Shown here: positions 15,834 through 25,163 of the stretch, one piece after another
Layout: each line of letters opens with the position of its first letter
Numbering within the stretch: position 1 is the stretch's first letter
Origin: Paracoccaceae bacterium
GTDB taxonomy: Bacteria > Pseudomonadota > Alphaproteobacteria > Rhodobacterales > Rhodobacteraceae
Length of the DNA stretch: 49,315 bases
Assembly: GCA_016936395.1 (NCBI GenBank)
Contig: JAFGXY010000072.1
Span: 1 to 49,315, forward strand
Reading direction: 5' to 3'
Notes under the pieces: generated by a model
Database searches by the model: none
Seen by the model: only the letters and a program-made list of their open reading frames with translations
Told to the model about the DNA's origin: nothing
Program-made: the position numbers and the translations under genes

Positions 15834-16877
15834 ATGACCCAGGAAATCACCCTCATCCGCCCCGATGACTGGCACCTGCATCTGCGCGATGGTGCCATGC
15901 TGCAAGGGGTGCTGCCGGAAACCGCGCGCCATTTTGCCCGCGCGATCATCATGCCCAATCTGGTGCCGCCGGTGGTGACCGGCGCCCAAGCCGTGGCCTA
16001 CCGCGAGCGCATCCTTGCCGCCCTGCCCGAGGGCGCGGCCTTCACCCCGCTGATGACACTTTACCTGACCGAAGGCACCGATCCCGCCGACGTGGCGGCT
16101 GCTCATGACTCGGGTCTGGTCAAGGCGGTAAAGTTCTACCCGGCGGGGGCCACCACCAATTCGCACGGCGGCGTGCACGACGTCGACAAGGTCATGCCGG
16201 TGCTGGAGAAAATGGCCGAGATCGGCCTGCCCCTGTGCGTGCATGGCGAGGTGACCACGCCCGAGGTCGATATCTTCGACCGCGAGGCGGTGTTCATCGA
16301 CACCGTGCTCGACCCGCTGCGCCGCCGCCTGCCCGGCCTGCGACTGGTGATGGAACACATCACCACCGAACAGGGCGTGGCCTATGCCCGCGCCGGCGGC
16401 CCGGACCTTGCAGCCACCATCACCACGCATCACCTGATCCTGAACCGCAACCATATTCTCGTCGGCGGGATCAAGCCGCACTATTACTGCCTTCCGGTTG
16501 CCAAGCGTGAGCGTCATCGCCTGGCCCTGCGCCAAGCCGCCACCTCTGGCGAGGCCCGGTTCTTTCTGGGCACCGATTCCGCCCCGCATGTCGATGCGCT
16601 GAAAGAACAGGCCTGTGGCTGCGCGGGCTGCTTTACTGCGACCAACACCCTGCCCCTGCTGGCTCATGTGTTCGAAGAAGACGCAGCCCTTGACCGGCTC
16701 GAGGCCTTTACCAGCCTGAACGGCCCGGCCTTCTATCGCCTGCCGGTCAACGACACCCACCTGCGCCTTGTAAAGCATCCGACCCCACAAACCTGGCCCG
16801 AGAAGATCTTCACCGAAGCCGGCCCCGTCACCGTTTTCAACCCCGGCTTTCCCGTGTTCTGGCATGTGGAAAGCTGA
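15834..16877 (+). CDS. pyrC: Dihydroorotase, class II
   Basis: This zinc amidohydrolase of 347 residues cyclises carbamoyl aspartate to dihydroorotate in pyrimidine synthesis. The first metal ligands are in [10 protein letters not shown] near residue 12. The carbamylated Lys is in [18 protein letters not shown] near 100, further His ligands in LCVHGEV and MEHITTE, and the catalytic Asp in LGTDSAPH near 247. Length and motifs match the E. coli type. It is followed by pyrE after 105 bases containing a large palindromic repeat. Confidence 0.95.
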   Translation: MTQEITLIRPDDWHLHLRDGAMLQGVLPETARHFARAIIMPNLVPPVVTGAQAVAYRERILAALPEGAAFTPLMTLYLTEGTDPADVAAAHDSGLVKAVKFYPAGATTNSHGGVHDVDKVMPVLEKMAEIGLPLCVHGEVTTPEVDIFDREAVFIDTVLDPLRRRLPGLRLVMEHITTEQGVAYARAGGPDLAATITTHHLILNRNHILVGGIKPHYYCLPVAKRERHRLALRQAATSGEARFFLGTDSAPHVDALKEQACGCAGCFTATNTLPLLAHVFEEDAALDRLEAFTSLNGPAFYRLPVNDTHLRLVKHPTPQTWPEKIFTEAGPVTVFNPGFPVFWHVES

Positions 16878-16880
16878 TTT

Positions 16881-16959
16881 CCTCTTGGCAAAAATACCCC
16901 CCGCGGAGCGCCCACGGCCAGCCGTGGATGCCTCCGGCGGGGGTATTTGGGCCAAGAGG
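16881..16959. repeat. Dispersed palindromic intergenic repeat, copy 2 (pyrC-pyrE gap)
   Basis: The outer arms CCTCTTGGCAAAAATACCCC (16881-16900) and GGGGTATTTGGGCCAAGAGG (16940-16959) form a near-perfect inverted repeat. Inside it is a second perfect hairpin, CCACGGC-CA-GCCGTGG (16912-16927). This is the fullest copy of the family also seen at 2507, 27004 and 37781. Confidence 0.65.
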
Positions 16960-16982
16960 ATGCAGCCCGAAAGAACCTTTTC

Positions 16983-17660
16983 ATGATCGCCGCCGCCTTT
17001 CCGCCCAAGGATGAAATCGCCCGCCTGACCGCCCGCGCGCTGTTGGAGATCAAGGCAGTGCATTTCAATGCCGAGACGCCGTTCACGCTGGCCAGCGGTC
17101 TGCCCAGCCCGACCTATATCGACTGCCGCAAGCTGATCTCTTACCCACGCATCCGCAGCCTGCTGATGGATTTCATGACGGTGACGGTGATGCGCGAAGC
17201 CGGGTTCGAGGCGTTCGACAACATCGCCGGTGGCGAAACCGCCGGCATCCCCTTTGCCGCGCTGGTGGCCGAACGGCTGGCGCTGCCGATGACCTATGTC
17301 CGTAAAAAGCCCAAGGGATATGGTCGCAACGCCCGGATCGAAGGAACCATGACCGAGGGGCAGCGGGTGTTGCTGGTCGAGGATCTGACCACCGATGGCG
17401 GATCGAAACTGTCCTTTGTCGATGCCATCCGCGACACCGGGGCGCTGTGTGGCCACACCGCGGTGATCTTTTACTACGACATCTTCGACGGCACCGAAGA
17501 CCGTCTGGCCGCGCATGGCGTGGCCTTGCACCACCTGTGCACCTGGTGGGACGTGCTGGCCGAAGCCCGCGCCCAGGCCGCGTTCGACACAGCCACGCTG
17601 GCCGAGGTCGAGACCTTCCTGAAAGCCCCCCGCGCCTGGCAAGACGCCCGCGCGGTCTGA
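16983..17660 (+). CDS. pyrE: Orotate phosphoribosyltransferase
   Basis: This 225-residue enzyme adds ribose phosphate from PRPP to orotate, giving OMP. The PRPP-binding motif [20 protein letters not shown] is present near residue 125, as are [17 protein letters not shown] and the flexible-loop Lys pair [16 protein letters not shown]. The ATG at 16983 gives a family-like N terminus; a TTG at 16947 would extend into the repeat. Together with pyrC it supplies two consecutive-pathway enzymes of pyrimidine synthesis. Confidence 0.94.
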   Translation: MIAAAFPPKDEIARLTARALLEIKAVHFNAETPFTLASGLPSPTYIDCRKLISYPRIRSLLMDFMTVTVMREAGFEAFDNIAGGETAGIPFAALVAERLALPMTYVRKKPKGYGRNARIEGTMTEGQRVLLVEDLTTDGGSKLSFVDAIRDTGALCGHTAVIFYYDIFDGTEDRLAAHGVALHHLCTWWDVLAEARAQAAFDTATLAEVETFLKAPRAWQDARAV

Positions 17661-17869
17661 GCCTTGATTCCGGAGCCGACGACGCTGCCTGACGCAAGGT
17701 CAGCCGGGATAAAACTGTGGGTGATTTTCGCATAACCCCTGCGCCGAATCGCAGATATGTGCCAGTGTCTATGGCGCATCGCTAGTGCTGGTAGGTCGGC
17801 GCGCAAAATGTGCCAGCCTTGGCTCGGCGGCGAAACCGTCAAACGGGTTATCCCCAAGGTTACCCTGTC

Positions 17870-17899
17870 TTGCCGGTTTCAGGTCCAACCGGCTATAGC
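17870..17899 (+). promoter_or_regulatory. Candidate dnaB promoter
   Basis: TTGCCG (17870-17875) and TATAGC (17894-17899) are spaced 18 bases apart, 35 bases before the dnaB start. The rest of the 273-base gap (17661-17933) holds no gene. It includes a DnaA-box-like GTTATCCCCA at 17847-17856, which differs from the consensus TTATCCACA, so I do not call it a box. Confidence 0.4.
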
Positions 17900-17933
17900 G
17901 GGTGCCACAGAAAAAAACCGGCGGGGGCAGGAT

Positions 17934-19433
17934 ATGAACGACGTGGCCAACATCAGGACCAACCTGTCACCGGTGCCGGATATGGACGTCCTGCCGCACA
18001 ACATCGAGGCCGAGCAGCAGCTTCTGGGCGCGATCCTGACCAACAACGACGTCTATGACCGCATCAGCAGCACGGTGAAGTCCGAGCATTTCTATGACCC
18101 GGTGCACCAGCGCATCTATCAGAAATCCGCCGCCCGCATCCAGAAGAACGCGCTGGCAAGCCCGGTCACCTTGAAGCCCTTTTTTGATGACGACGAAGGC
18201 CTGCGCGAATTGGGTGGCCCGGCTTACCTTGTGCGGCTGGCGGGGGCGGCGATCAGCGCCTATGCCGCGCGCGATTATGCGCAGATGATCTATGACCTTG
18301 CAGTGCGGCGCGAATTGATCGCGCTTGGCCGCGACATCTCGGCCCGCGCGGCCAAGGTCGACATCGCCTCCGAGCCGCGCGAGCAGATCATCGAGGCCGA
18401 GCAGCGGCTTTACAAGCTGGGCGAGCAGGGCGTGGCCGAGCGCGGATTTCAAAGCTTTCTCAAAGCGGTAACCGATGCAGTGAATGTGGCCAACGCCGCC
18501 TATCAGCGTGGCGGCGGGTTGGCGGGCATTGCCACCGGGCTGGTTGATCTGGACAAGAAGCTGGGCGGTCTGCACGAAAGTGATCTGTTGATCCTTGCCG
18601 GGCGGCCGTCGATGGGCAAGACCTCGCTGGCCACCAACATCGCCTTCAATGTCGCGAAAGCCTACAAGCGTGGCCGCAAACCCGACGGGTCGGAGGGCGC
18701 GGTCGAAGGCGGCGTGGTCGGGTTTTTCAGCCTTGAGATGAGCGCCGAACAGCTTGCCGCGCGGATCCTGTCCGAGGCCTCGGAAGTGCCGTCGGAACAG
18801 ATCCGCCGTGGCGACATGACCGAGGTCGAGTTCCGGCGCTTTGTCGATGCCGCCAAGCAGCTTGAATCCTGCCCGCTTTATATTGACGACACGCCGGCCT
18901 TGCCGATTTCGCAGGTGGCCGCGCGGGCACGCCGGCTCAAGCGCACCCATGGTCTTGATCTGCTGATCATCGACTATCTTCAGCTTCTCAAAGGCTCGGC
19001 CAAAAGTTCCGAAGCCAACCGGGTTCAGGAAGTTTCGGAAATCACCCAAGGGTTGAAGGCCATCGCCAAAGAACTGAACATCCCGGTGATTGCGCTGTCG
19101 CAGTTGTCGCGTCAGGTGGAAAGCCGGGAAGACAAGCGGCCGCAACTGTCTGACCTGCGCGAGTCCGGCTCTATCGAGCAGGACGCCGATGTGGTGATGT
19201 TCGTCTACCGCGACGAATACTACAAGGAACGCGAAAAGCCCGGCGATCACGAGCTGGAAAAGATGGCCGCCTGGCAGCAGGTGATGGAGCAGGTGCATGG
19301 CAAGGCCGAGGTGATCATCGGCAAGCAACGCCACGGGCCGATCGGGTCGGTAGAGTTGTCGTTCGAGGGGCGCTTTACCCGGTTTGGCAATCTTGCCCGG
19401 CCCTGGCAGGGCAACGACAGCAACGGTTATTGA
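17934..19433 (+). CDS. dnaB: Replicative DNA helicase
   Basis: DnaB (499 residues) is the hexameric 5'-3' helicase at the replication fork. The N-terminal domain begins LPHNIEAEQQLLGAIL. The RecA-like domain has Walker A GRPSMGKTS near residue 223, FFSLEMSAEQLAARI, Walker B LLIIDYLQLL, and the C-terminal SDLRESGSIEQDADVVMFVYRDEYY. The ATG at 17934 follows a purine-rich GGGGGCAGGA. The larger frame from 17757 adds residues unlike any DnaB. No intein is present. A segment enriched in charged residues (KRGRKPDGSEGAVEGG) after Walker A is a common alphaproteobacterial insertion. Confidence 0.97.
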   Translation: MNDVANIRTNLSPVPDMDVLPHNIEAEQQLLGAILTNNDVYDRISSTVKSEHFYDPVHQRIYQKSAARIQKNALASPVTLKPFFDDDEGLRELGGPAYLVRLAGAAISAYAARDYAQMIYDLAVRRELIALGRDISARAAKVDIASEPREQIIEAEQRLYKLGEQGVAERGFQSFLKAVTDAVNVANAAYQRGGGLAGIATGLVDLDKKLGGLHESDLLILAGRPSMGKTSLATNIAFNVAKAYKRGRKPDGSEGAVEGGVVGFFSLEMSAEQLAARILSEASEVPSEQIRRGDMTEVEFRRFVDAAKQLESCPLYIDDTPALPISQVAARARRLKRTHGLDLLIIDYLQLLKGSAKSSEANRVQEVSEITQGLKAIAKELNIPVIALSQLSRQVESREDKRPQLSDLRESGSIEQDADVVMFVYRDEYYKEREKPGDHELEKMAAWQQVMEQVHGKAEVIIGKQRHGPIGSVELSFEGRFTRFGNLARPWQGNDSNGY

Positions 19434-19568
19434 CCGGGGCGCAACCGGCCCTTCCAGAGCCGGGGGCCGGTCAAGCGACCCGACCGCGCGCCGGCAGATC
19501 GCGGCGCAGCCCTCGGTCGGGGTGCGTTTTGGGCTTGACCGCGACGCGCTGCCTGTCAAGAAAGCGCC

Positions 19569-20618
19569 ATGGCAACAGCATCCCTTTCCATCGACCTTGA
19601 CGCTCTGGCCGCGAATTGGCGGGCGCTTGACCGCGCCTCATCCTCGGGCGTGCAAACTGCCGCCGTGGTCAAGGCGGATGGATACGGCCTTGGCATCGCC
19701 CGTGTCGCCCGGGCACTGGCACAGGCGGGCGCGCGGCGCTTTTTCGTGGCGGTGACCGAAGAAGGGGCTGCCTTGCGTCAGGCGCTGGGGCCGGGGCCGC
19801 AAATCTGCATCCTGTCGGGCCACATGCCGGGCGACACCGACATGTTGCATGACCTTGACCTGACGCCGATGCTCAACAGCATTGATCAGGTCACCCGCCA
19901 ATTGGAATCGCTGCCTGGCCAGCCCTTCGGCGTGCAGCTTGACACCGGCATGAACCGGCTTGGCATGGAAGAGGCCGAATGGGAGGCCGTGGCCCCCTTC
20001 GTGCTGGAGGCCGGGCCTGAACTGATCATGTCGCATCTGGCCTGCGCTGACGAGCCGGACCATGCCTTGAACGAGGTGCAACTTGCCACGTTCCACGCGA
20101 TGACCGATGGCACCGGCGTGCCGCGCTCGCTGGCGGCAACCGGCGGTATCCTTTTGGGGCCGAAGTATCATTTTGACCTGACCCGCCCCGGCATCGGCCT
20201 TTATGGCGGCGCGCCCTATGAGGGCGCCAGCCGCGTGGTCACCCTGTCCTTGCCGGTGATCCAGACCCGGATCGTGCAACCCGGTGAGGCTGTGGGCTAT
20301 GGCTGCAGCTGGACCGCAGACGCACCCACGATGATCGCCACCCTGTCGGGCGGCTATGCCGATGGCTTGCCGCGCAGCCTGTCGAATGCCGCGGTGCTGT
20401 GGGATGGCGATATCCCCTGCCCGCTGGTCGGTCGGGTGTCGATGGACCTGATCACTGTCGATATCGGCCATCTGGCTTACGTCCCGCGCAGCCTTGATAT
20501 CCTTGGCCCGCATCAGACGGTGGATGAATTGGCCACCATCGCCGGCACCATCGGCTATGAGATTCTGACCTCGCTTGGCCCGCGCTACAGCCGCCGCTGC
20601 CATGAGGGTGGCGCGTGA
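19569..20618 (+). CDS. alr: Alanine racemase
   Basis: This PLP enzyme of 349 residues makes D-alanine for peptidoglycan. The PLP lysine is Lys35 in [10 protein letters not shown]. The second catalytic residue, Tyr, is in VGYGCSW near residue 240. [10 protein letters not shown] and the C-terminal [13 protein letters not shown] are family signatures. The stop codon overlaps the GTG start of the next gene, so alr leads a run of overlapping genes that ends near radA. Confidence 0.95.
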   Translation: MATASLSIDLDALAANWRALDRASSSGVQTAAVVKADGYGLGIARVARALAQAGARRFFVAVTEEGAALRQALGPGPQICILSGHMPGDTDMLHDLDLTPMLNSIDQVTRQLESLPGQPFGVQLDTGMNRLGMEEAEWEAVAPFVLEAGPELIMSHLACADEPDHALNEVQLATFHAMTDGTGVPRSLAATGGILLGPKYHFDLTRPGIGLYGGAPYEGASRVVTLSLPVIQTRIVQPGEAVGYGCSWTADAPTMIATLSGGYADGLPRSLSNAAVLWDGDIPCPLVGRVSMDLITVDIGHLAYVPRSLDILGPHQTVDELATIAGTIGYEILTSLGPRYSRRCHEGGA

Positions 20619-21397
20619 CCCTGACCAAAGGCTTGCGCGCACTGGGGCGGCCGGTGCTGGCAAGCCTTGCCGCGATTGGCCGCGTCGCGCTGTTTGCGGC
20701 GTCGATCATCGGCCATATCCTGCGCCCGCCGTTCTATGCGCGTGAATTCGGCGTGCAACTGCTGCACATCGGCTGGTTCAGCCTGCCTGTGGTTGGCCTG
20801 ACGGCGCTGTTCACCGGCGGCGCCTTGGCGTTGCAGATTTACTCTGGCGGTGCGCGCTTCAACGCCGAGGCGGTGGTGCCGTCGATTGTCGCCATCGGCA
20901 TGGTGCGCGAACTTGGCCCCGTGCTGGGCGGGTTGATGGTGGCGGCGCGGGTGGCGTCGTCGATCGCCGCCGAGTTGGGCACCATGAAGGTGACCGAACA
21001 GATCGACGCGCTGACCACGCTGTCCACCAACCCGATCAAATACCTCGCCGTGCCGCGGGTGCTGGCTGCCACCTTGGCGGTGCCGGTTCTGGTGGGTGTA
21101 GGCGATGCCATCGGCATCATGGGCGGCTGGCTGGTCGGCATCACCCGGCTGGATTTCAACTCGGCCACCTACCTGAAAAACACCATCGACTTTCTAGAAG
21201 GCTGGGATATCGGCTCGGGTCTGGTCAAGGGCGCGGCCTTTGGCTTTATCGTGGCGTTGATGGGCTGCTATCACGGCATGACCTCGGGCCGTGGTGCGCA
21301 AGGCGTTGGCAAGGCCACCAAATCAGCGGTGGTGGCGGCAAGCGTGCTGATTTTGGCCAGCAATTACATCCTGACCGAGGTGTTTTTCACCTCATGA
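20615..21397 (+). CDS. mlaE: MlaE/YrbE family ABC transporter permease
   Basis: This 260-residue inner-membrane permease belongs to the family that moves phospholipids or other lipids between inner and outer membrane. The signature region is present: [39 protein letters not shown], followed by [29 protein letters not shown]. The start is GTG at 20615, overlapping the alr stop by 4 bases. The ATPase follows with an ATGA overlap. The usual MCE-domain partner (MlaD) is missing here. Confidence 0.92.
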   Translation: MTLTKGLRALGRPVLASLAAIGRVALFAASIIGHILRPPFYAREFGVQLLHIGWFSLPVVGLTALFTGGALALQIYSGGARFNAEAVVPSIVAIGMVRELGPVLGGLMVAARVASSIAAELGTMKVTEQIDALTTLSTNPIKYLAVPRVLAATLAVPVLVGVGDAIGIMGGWLVGITRLDFNSATYLKNTIDFLEGWDIGSGLVKGAAFGFIVALMGCYHGMTSGRGAQGVGKATKSAVVAASVLILASNYILTEVFFTS

Positions 21398-22140
21398 TCG
21401 AACTCATCGGCGTCACCAAGGCCTTTGGGCCGAAACGGGTTCTGGCGGGGGTCGATCTGACCATTGCGTCGGGCAAAAGCATGGTCATCATCGGCGGGTC
21501 GGGCACCGGCAAATCGGTGCTGCTCAAATGCATCCTTGGCCTGATCGTGCATGATGGCGGCACGATCACGCTGGATGGCCAGGACGTGCGCCGGGCCGAG
21601 CGCGATGCCTTTCTGGCCCGCTTTGGCATGCTGTTTCAGGGCGGCGCGCTGTTTGACAGCCTGCGGGTCTGGGAAAACGTCGCCTTCCGCCTGATGCGGG
21701 GTGCGACCCGTCACCCCAAGGCGCAAGCGCGCGAGATGGCGATCGAAAAGCTGCGCCGGGTGGGCCTGACGCCGGATGTGGCCGACCTTTACCCCGCCGA
21801 ACTGTCCGGCGGGATGCAAAAGCGCGTGGGCCTAGCCCGCGCCATCGCCGCCGAGCCCGAGATCATCTTTTTTGACGAACCCACCACCGGGCTTGACCCG
21901 ATCATGGCCGGTGTCATCAATGACCTGATCCGCGAGATCGTGGTCGAGATGGGGGCAACCGCAATGACCATCACGCATGACATGAGTTCGGTGCACGCCA
22001 TTGCCGATCAGGTGGCGATGCTGCATGACGGGCGCATCCAGTGGACCGGACCCATTGCCGAAATGGACGCGTGTTCAGACCCTTATGTGCAACAGTTCAT
22101 CCACGGCCGCGCCCACGGGCCGATCAGCGCCATCCGATAG
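21394..22140 (+). CDS. mlaF: MlaF family ABC transporter ATP-binding protein
   Basis: This 248-residue ATPase powers the MlaE-type permease. Walker A is GGSGTGKSVLLK near residue 39, the Q-loop is FGMLFQGGALFDSLRVWENV, the ABC signature LSGGMQKRVGLARAIAAEPEIIFFDEPTTGLDP includes Walker B, and the H-loop His follows in TITHDMSS. The GGMQKR form of the signature is typical of Mla ATPases. It overlaps mlaE by 4 bases. Confidence 0.94.
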   Translation: MIELIGVTKAFGPKRVLAGVDLTIASGKSMVIIGGSGTGKSVLLKCILGLIVHDGGTITLDGQDVRRAERDAFLARFGMLFQGGALFDSLRVWENVAFRLMRGATRHPKAQAREMAIEKLRRVGLTPDVADLYPAELSGGMQKRVGLARAIAAEPEIIFFDEPTTGLDPIMAGVINDLIREIVVEMGATAMTITHDMSSVHAIADQVAMLHDGRIQWTGPIAEMDACSDPYVQQFIHGRAHGPISAIR

Positions 22141-22149
22141 GCGGGCGGC

Positions 22150-22599
22150 ATGGGCGGGGTGTTTCAGGCCGATCTGACGTTTCTTTTCGAACAGCCGTCG
22201 ATCTGGCGATCGCTGGTGCAGGTGCTGATCATCACCACCCCGCTGTCCATCGCCATGTCGGGTTTTGCCGCCTTGCGGGTCGGCGACCGCAACGGCGCGC
22301 TGCTGATGCTGTGGGTTGTGGTGTATCTGGTCTGGATGCTGTGGCCGCTTCCGCTGCACCCCGAACTGGTCTTGCCGGGGCGCGTGGTCTCGGTGATCGG
22401 CTGGTTCTGGCTTGTGGGGGCATGGGCGCGGCGGGTCAACTGGCATCAGCCGCTGCTTTTGGTGTCCAACAGCGTCGTGGTGGCCTTTCTGATCGCGCTG
22501 ACCCTGACCACCGGCGTTGCCGGCTTGCGCGATGTCATGGGCTGGGATCAGCCGGTCCGACCTGACCTTTCCCCCGACAGCGGCGGACAAGCCCCATGA
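22150..22599 (+). CDS. Hypothetical membrane protein, about four helices
   Basis: I do not recognise this 149-residue protein. It has about four hydrophobic segments (LVQVLIITTPLSIAMSGFAAL, ALLMLWVVVYLVWMLWPL, VVSVIGWFWLVGAW, LLLVSNSVVVAFLIALTL) and a polar, Pro/Gly/Asp-rich C-terminal tail. It lies 9 bases after mlaF and overlaps the PqiA-like gene by 4 bases, so it belongs to the same transcript. A role with the lipid transporter is suggested only by context. Confidence 0.75.
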   Translation: MGGVFQADLTFLFEQPSIWRSLVQVLIITTPLSIAMSGFAALRVGDRNGALLMLWVVVYLVWMLWPLPLHPELVLPGRVVSVIGWFWLVGAWARRVNWHQPLLLVSNSVVVAFLIALTLTTGVAGLRDVMGWDQPVRPDLSPDSGGQAP

Positions 22600-23075
22600 A
22601 GTGGCTGAACCTGAGCCTGCTGGTGCTGTTTCCCATTGCGTGGTTTGCGCCGTTGCTGCGCGCGGGTCTGTTGCCGCTGTTCGGGCTGGATGAGATTTCG
22701 GTGATCTCGGGCCTGCAATCGCTGTGGGGCAGCGACCCGGTGCTGGCCCTGGTGGTGACCGGCATGGCAATCTTTGCGCCTTGGGCCAAGACCATCGGCC
22801 TGGCCCTGCTTGACTTTGGCTTGCTGTCACCGCGCGCCCTGCCCGCCCTGCATGTTCTGGGCAAGCTGGCGATGGCCGATATCTTCCTGATCGCGCTCTA
22901 TATTGTCATCTTAAAGGGCATCGGGTTGGCCACGGTAGAGGTGGCCTGGGGCACCTGGCTGTTCACCGGCTGCGTCTTGGCAAGCCTGCTGTTGTCGCAT
23001 CGCGCCGGAGGGGATGTCGGCCCGGACCAGCCCCCGAGCGACGGGAACAGGGTCGATGCAAGCCGCAAGGCTTGA
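22596..23075 (+). CDS. PqiA-like (paraquat-inducible protein A family) membrane protein
   Basis: This 159-residue protein matches a single PqiA domain. Three or four helices are visible, with the characteristic end LHVLGKLAMADIFLIALYIVILKGIGLATVEVAWGTWLFTGCVLASLLLS. Full PqiA has two such domains and zinc-ribbon cysteines; this version has one domain and no ribbon. PqiA proteins work with MCE proteins (PqiB) in lipid transport. Here the neighbours are MlaE and MlaF instead. It starts with an ATGA overlap and ends 32 bases before radA. Confidence 0.75.
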   Translation: MKWLNLSLLVLFPIAWFAPLLRAGLLPLFGLDEISVISGLQSLWGSDPVLALVVTGMAIFAPWAKTIGLALLDFGLLSPRALPALHVLGKLAMADIFLIALYIVILKGIGLATVEVAWGTWLFTGCVLASLLLSHRAGGDVGPDQPPSDGNRVDASRKA

Positions 23076-23107
23076 GGACCGCCCCCAATCCGGGCTAGGG
23101 CTGTCGC

Positions 23108-24463
23108 ATGAGCAAAGCGCCCGCCTTTACATGCACCGCCTGCGGTGTTGCCCACAAGAAATGGCAAGGCCGCTGCGACGCCTGTGGGGCGTGGAATTCT
23201 GTCGTCGAAGAAGCGCCGCTGTCGGCGGGGCCGAAATCGCTGGGCGGTCGTGGCCGCAGCATCGTGCTGACCGATCTGGCCACCGAAGAGGCCCCGCCGC
23301 CGCGCGCAAGTTCCGGCATTGATGAATTGGACCGCGTGCTGGGCGGCGGGCTGGTCGCGGCCTCGGCCATTCTGGTGGGCGGCGATCCGGGCATCGGCAA
23401 ATCGACCCTGCTGTTGCAAGCTGCGGCAAGTTTCGCCCGCACCGGCCTGAAAGTCATGTATATTTCCGGCGAAGAGGCCCCGGCCCAAGTGCGGATGCGG
23501 GCACAACGGCTGGACCTGCAAGATGCCCCCGTCGCCTTGGGGGCCGAAACCAACCTGCGCGACATCCTGACCACGCTGGATGCCGAACGCCCGGCTTTGG
23601 CGATCATCGACAGCATCCAGACCATGTGGCTGGATACGGTCGAGGCCGCCCCCGGTTCCGTGTCACAGGTGCGCGCGGCGGCGCATGAGTTGGTGACCTT
23701 TGCCAAGAAGCGCGGAGTCGCGGTCATTCTGGTCGGCCATGTCACCAAGGATGGCCAGATCGCCGGCCCCCGCGTGGTGGAACATATGGTCGATACCGTG
23801 CTCTATTTCGAAGGCGAGCGCGGCCACCAGTTCCGCATCCTGCGGGCGGTCAAGAACCGCTTCGGACCGGCGGATGAAATCGGGGTGTTCGAGATGACCG
23901 GCGGCGGATTGGCGCAGGTCACCAACCCCTCGGCGCTGTTCTTGTCGGACCGTGATCGCCCCGCACCCGGATCGGCGGTGTTTGCCGGGATCGAGGGCAC
24001 AAGGCCGGTGCTGACAGAGATACAGGCGCTGGTGGCGCCGTCCCCCCTTGGCACCCCGCGCCGCACCGTGGTGGGGCTTGATTCGGGGCGGCTGTCGACG
24101 ATTCTGGCGGTGCTTGAGGCCCGTTGCGGCATCCCCTTTACCGGGATGGATGTGTTCCTGAACGTGGCGGGCGGCCTGCGCGTCAACGAACCCGCCGCTG
24201 ACCTGGCAGTGGCCGGGGCGCTGTTGTCGGCACGCGAGGATGTGGCAATTCCGCCAGATATGGTGCTATTCGGAGAAATCTCGCTGTCGGGGGCGCTGCG
24301 CCCGGTGGGGCAGACGGAAAACAGGTTGAAAGAGGCCTCGAAACTTGGTTTTCAACAGGCCACCTTGCCGACGCGGTCGAAAACCGCGGGCGGGTCGGGG
24401 ATGAAACTGCGCGAAATGGCCGATCTTGCGGCTTTTGTGGGCGAGATGTTCGGCGCGGGCTGA
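23108..24463 (+). CDS. radA: DNA repair protein RadA
   Basis: RadA/Sms (451 residues) is a RecA-like, DnaB-type helicase that processes recombination intermediates. In order: the N-terminal zinc finger CTACGVAHKKWQGRCDACGAW, Walker A GGDPGIGKSTLLLQ near residue 93, the RadA-specific KNRFG motif (VKNRFGPADEIGVFEM), and a Lon-protease-like C-terminal domain (VFLNVAGGLRVNEPAADLAVAGALLSA). Length and order are normal. Confidence 0.96.
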   Translation: MSKAPAFTCTACGVAHKKWQGRCDACGAWNSVVEEAPLSAGPKSLGGRGRSIVLTDLATEEAPPPRASSGIDELDRVLGGGLVAASAILVGGDPGIGKSTLLLQAAASFARTGLKVMYISGEEAPAQVRMRAQRLDLQDAPVALGAETNLRDILTTLDAERPALAIIDSIQTMWLDTVEAAPGSVSQVRAAAHELVTFAKKRGVAVILVGHVTKDGQIAGPRVVEHMVDTVLYFEGERGHQFRILRAVKNRFGPADEIGVFEMTGGGLAQVTNPSALFLSDRDRPAPGSAVFAGIEGTRPVLTEIQALVAPSPLGTPRRTVVGLDSGRLSTILAVLEARCGIPFTGMDVFLNVAGGLRVNEPAADLAVAGALLSAREDVAIPPDMVLFGEISLSGALRPVGQTENRLKEASKLGFQQATLPTRSKTAGGSGMKLREMADLAAFVGEMFGAG

Positions 24464-24482
24464 CGCGCGAAGGAGTGGACGA

Positions 24483-25058
24483 ATGGACGGCTTTACCCTG
24501 ATCGACGCCGTGGTGGCAGGCGTGATCGTCCTGTCGGCGATCCTTGCCTACTCACGCGGACTGGTCCGCGAGGCCTTGGCGATTGCGGGCTGGGTCGGTG
24601 CCGCTGTCCTCGCCTTTGTCTTCGCCCCTGCCGCACAGCCGCTGATCAAGGAACTGCCGGTGGTGGGCGAATTTCTGGGTGACAGTTGCGAATTGTCGAT
24701 CATCGGCGCTTTCGCGGTGGTCTTTGCCATCGGTCTGGTTATCGCATCGCTGTTCACCCCGCTGTTTGCCAGCGTCGTGCAACGCTCGGTCCTTGGCGGC
24801 ATTGATCAGGCGCTTGGCTTTCTGTTCGGCGTGGCGCGTGGGGTCATTCTGGTGGCGGTGGCTTTCATCGTCTATGATCGTGCGGTGGCGGCCAACACCG
24901 TGCCGATGGTCGACGATTCACGTTCGGCCAAGGTGTTTGCCAGCTTTCAGGAAAATATCGACAAGAACATCCCTGCCGATGCACCGGGCTGGATCGTGTC
25001 GCGTTACAATGATCTGACCGCCGTCTGCGCGGCCCCGGCACCCGCCCCGGCGAACTGA
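24483..25058 (+). CDS. cvpA: CvpA family membrane protein
   Basis: This 191-residue inner-membrane protein has four hydrophobic segments in the first 130 residues (IDAVVAGVIVLSAILAYSRGLVREALAIAGWVGAAVLAFVFAP...) and a soluble C terminus. CvpA was named for colicin V production and is linked to envelope homeostasis. Its placement just before purF is widely conserved. The ATG at 24483 lies behind AAGGAGTGGAC, a strong ribosome binding site. A frame from 24426 would overlap radA without its own site. Confidence 0.92.
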   Translation: MDGFTLIDAVVAGVIVLSAILAYSRGLVREALAIAGWVGAAVLAFVFAPAAQPLIKELPVVGEFLGDSCELSIIGAFAVVFAIGLVIASLFTPLFASVVQRSVLGGIDQALGFLFGVARGVILVAVAFIVYDRAVAANTVPMVDDSRSAKVFASFQENIDKNIPADAPGWIVSRYNDLTAVCAAPAPAPAN

Positions 25059-25163
25059 CCCCGCCGCAGCGCAGCAAATTGAACAACCGTGCCCGTTTTC
25101 GGCACGTGACACTTGCGTGACGTTGGCTTACACGAAGGTCATCTGCCATAGACGGAGTCGCCC

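Noticed and set aside
14943..17642. An 899-codon open frame on the minus strand opposite infC, pyrC and pyrE
   Set aside because: The three plus-strand genes are unmistakable. The antisense product is Gly/His/Gln-rich and has no recognisable domain.
17847..17856. DnaA-box-like GTTATCCCCA upstream of dnaB
   Set aside because: One isolated imperfect match with no cluster, AT-rich unwinding region or origin gene context.
25088..25106. Hairpin CGTGCC/GGCACG between cvpA and purF as a terminator
   Set aside because: Only 6 bp, no T run after it, and cvpA-purF are usually co-transcribed.
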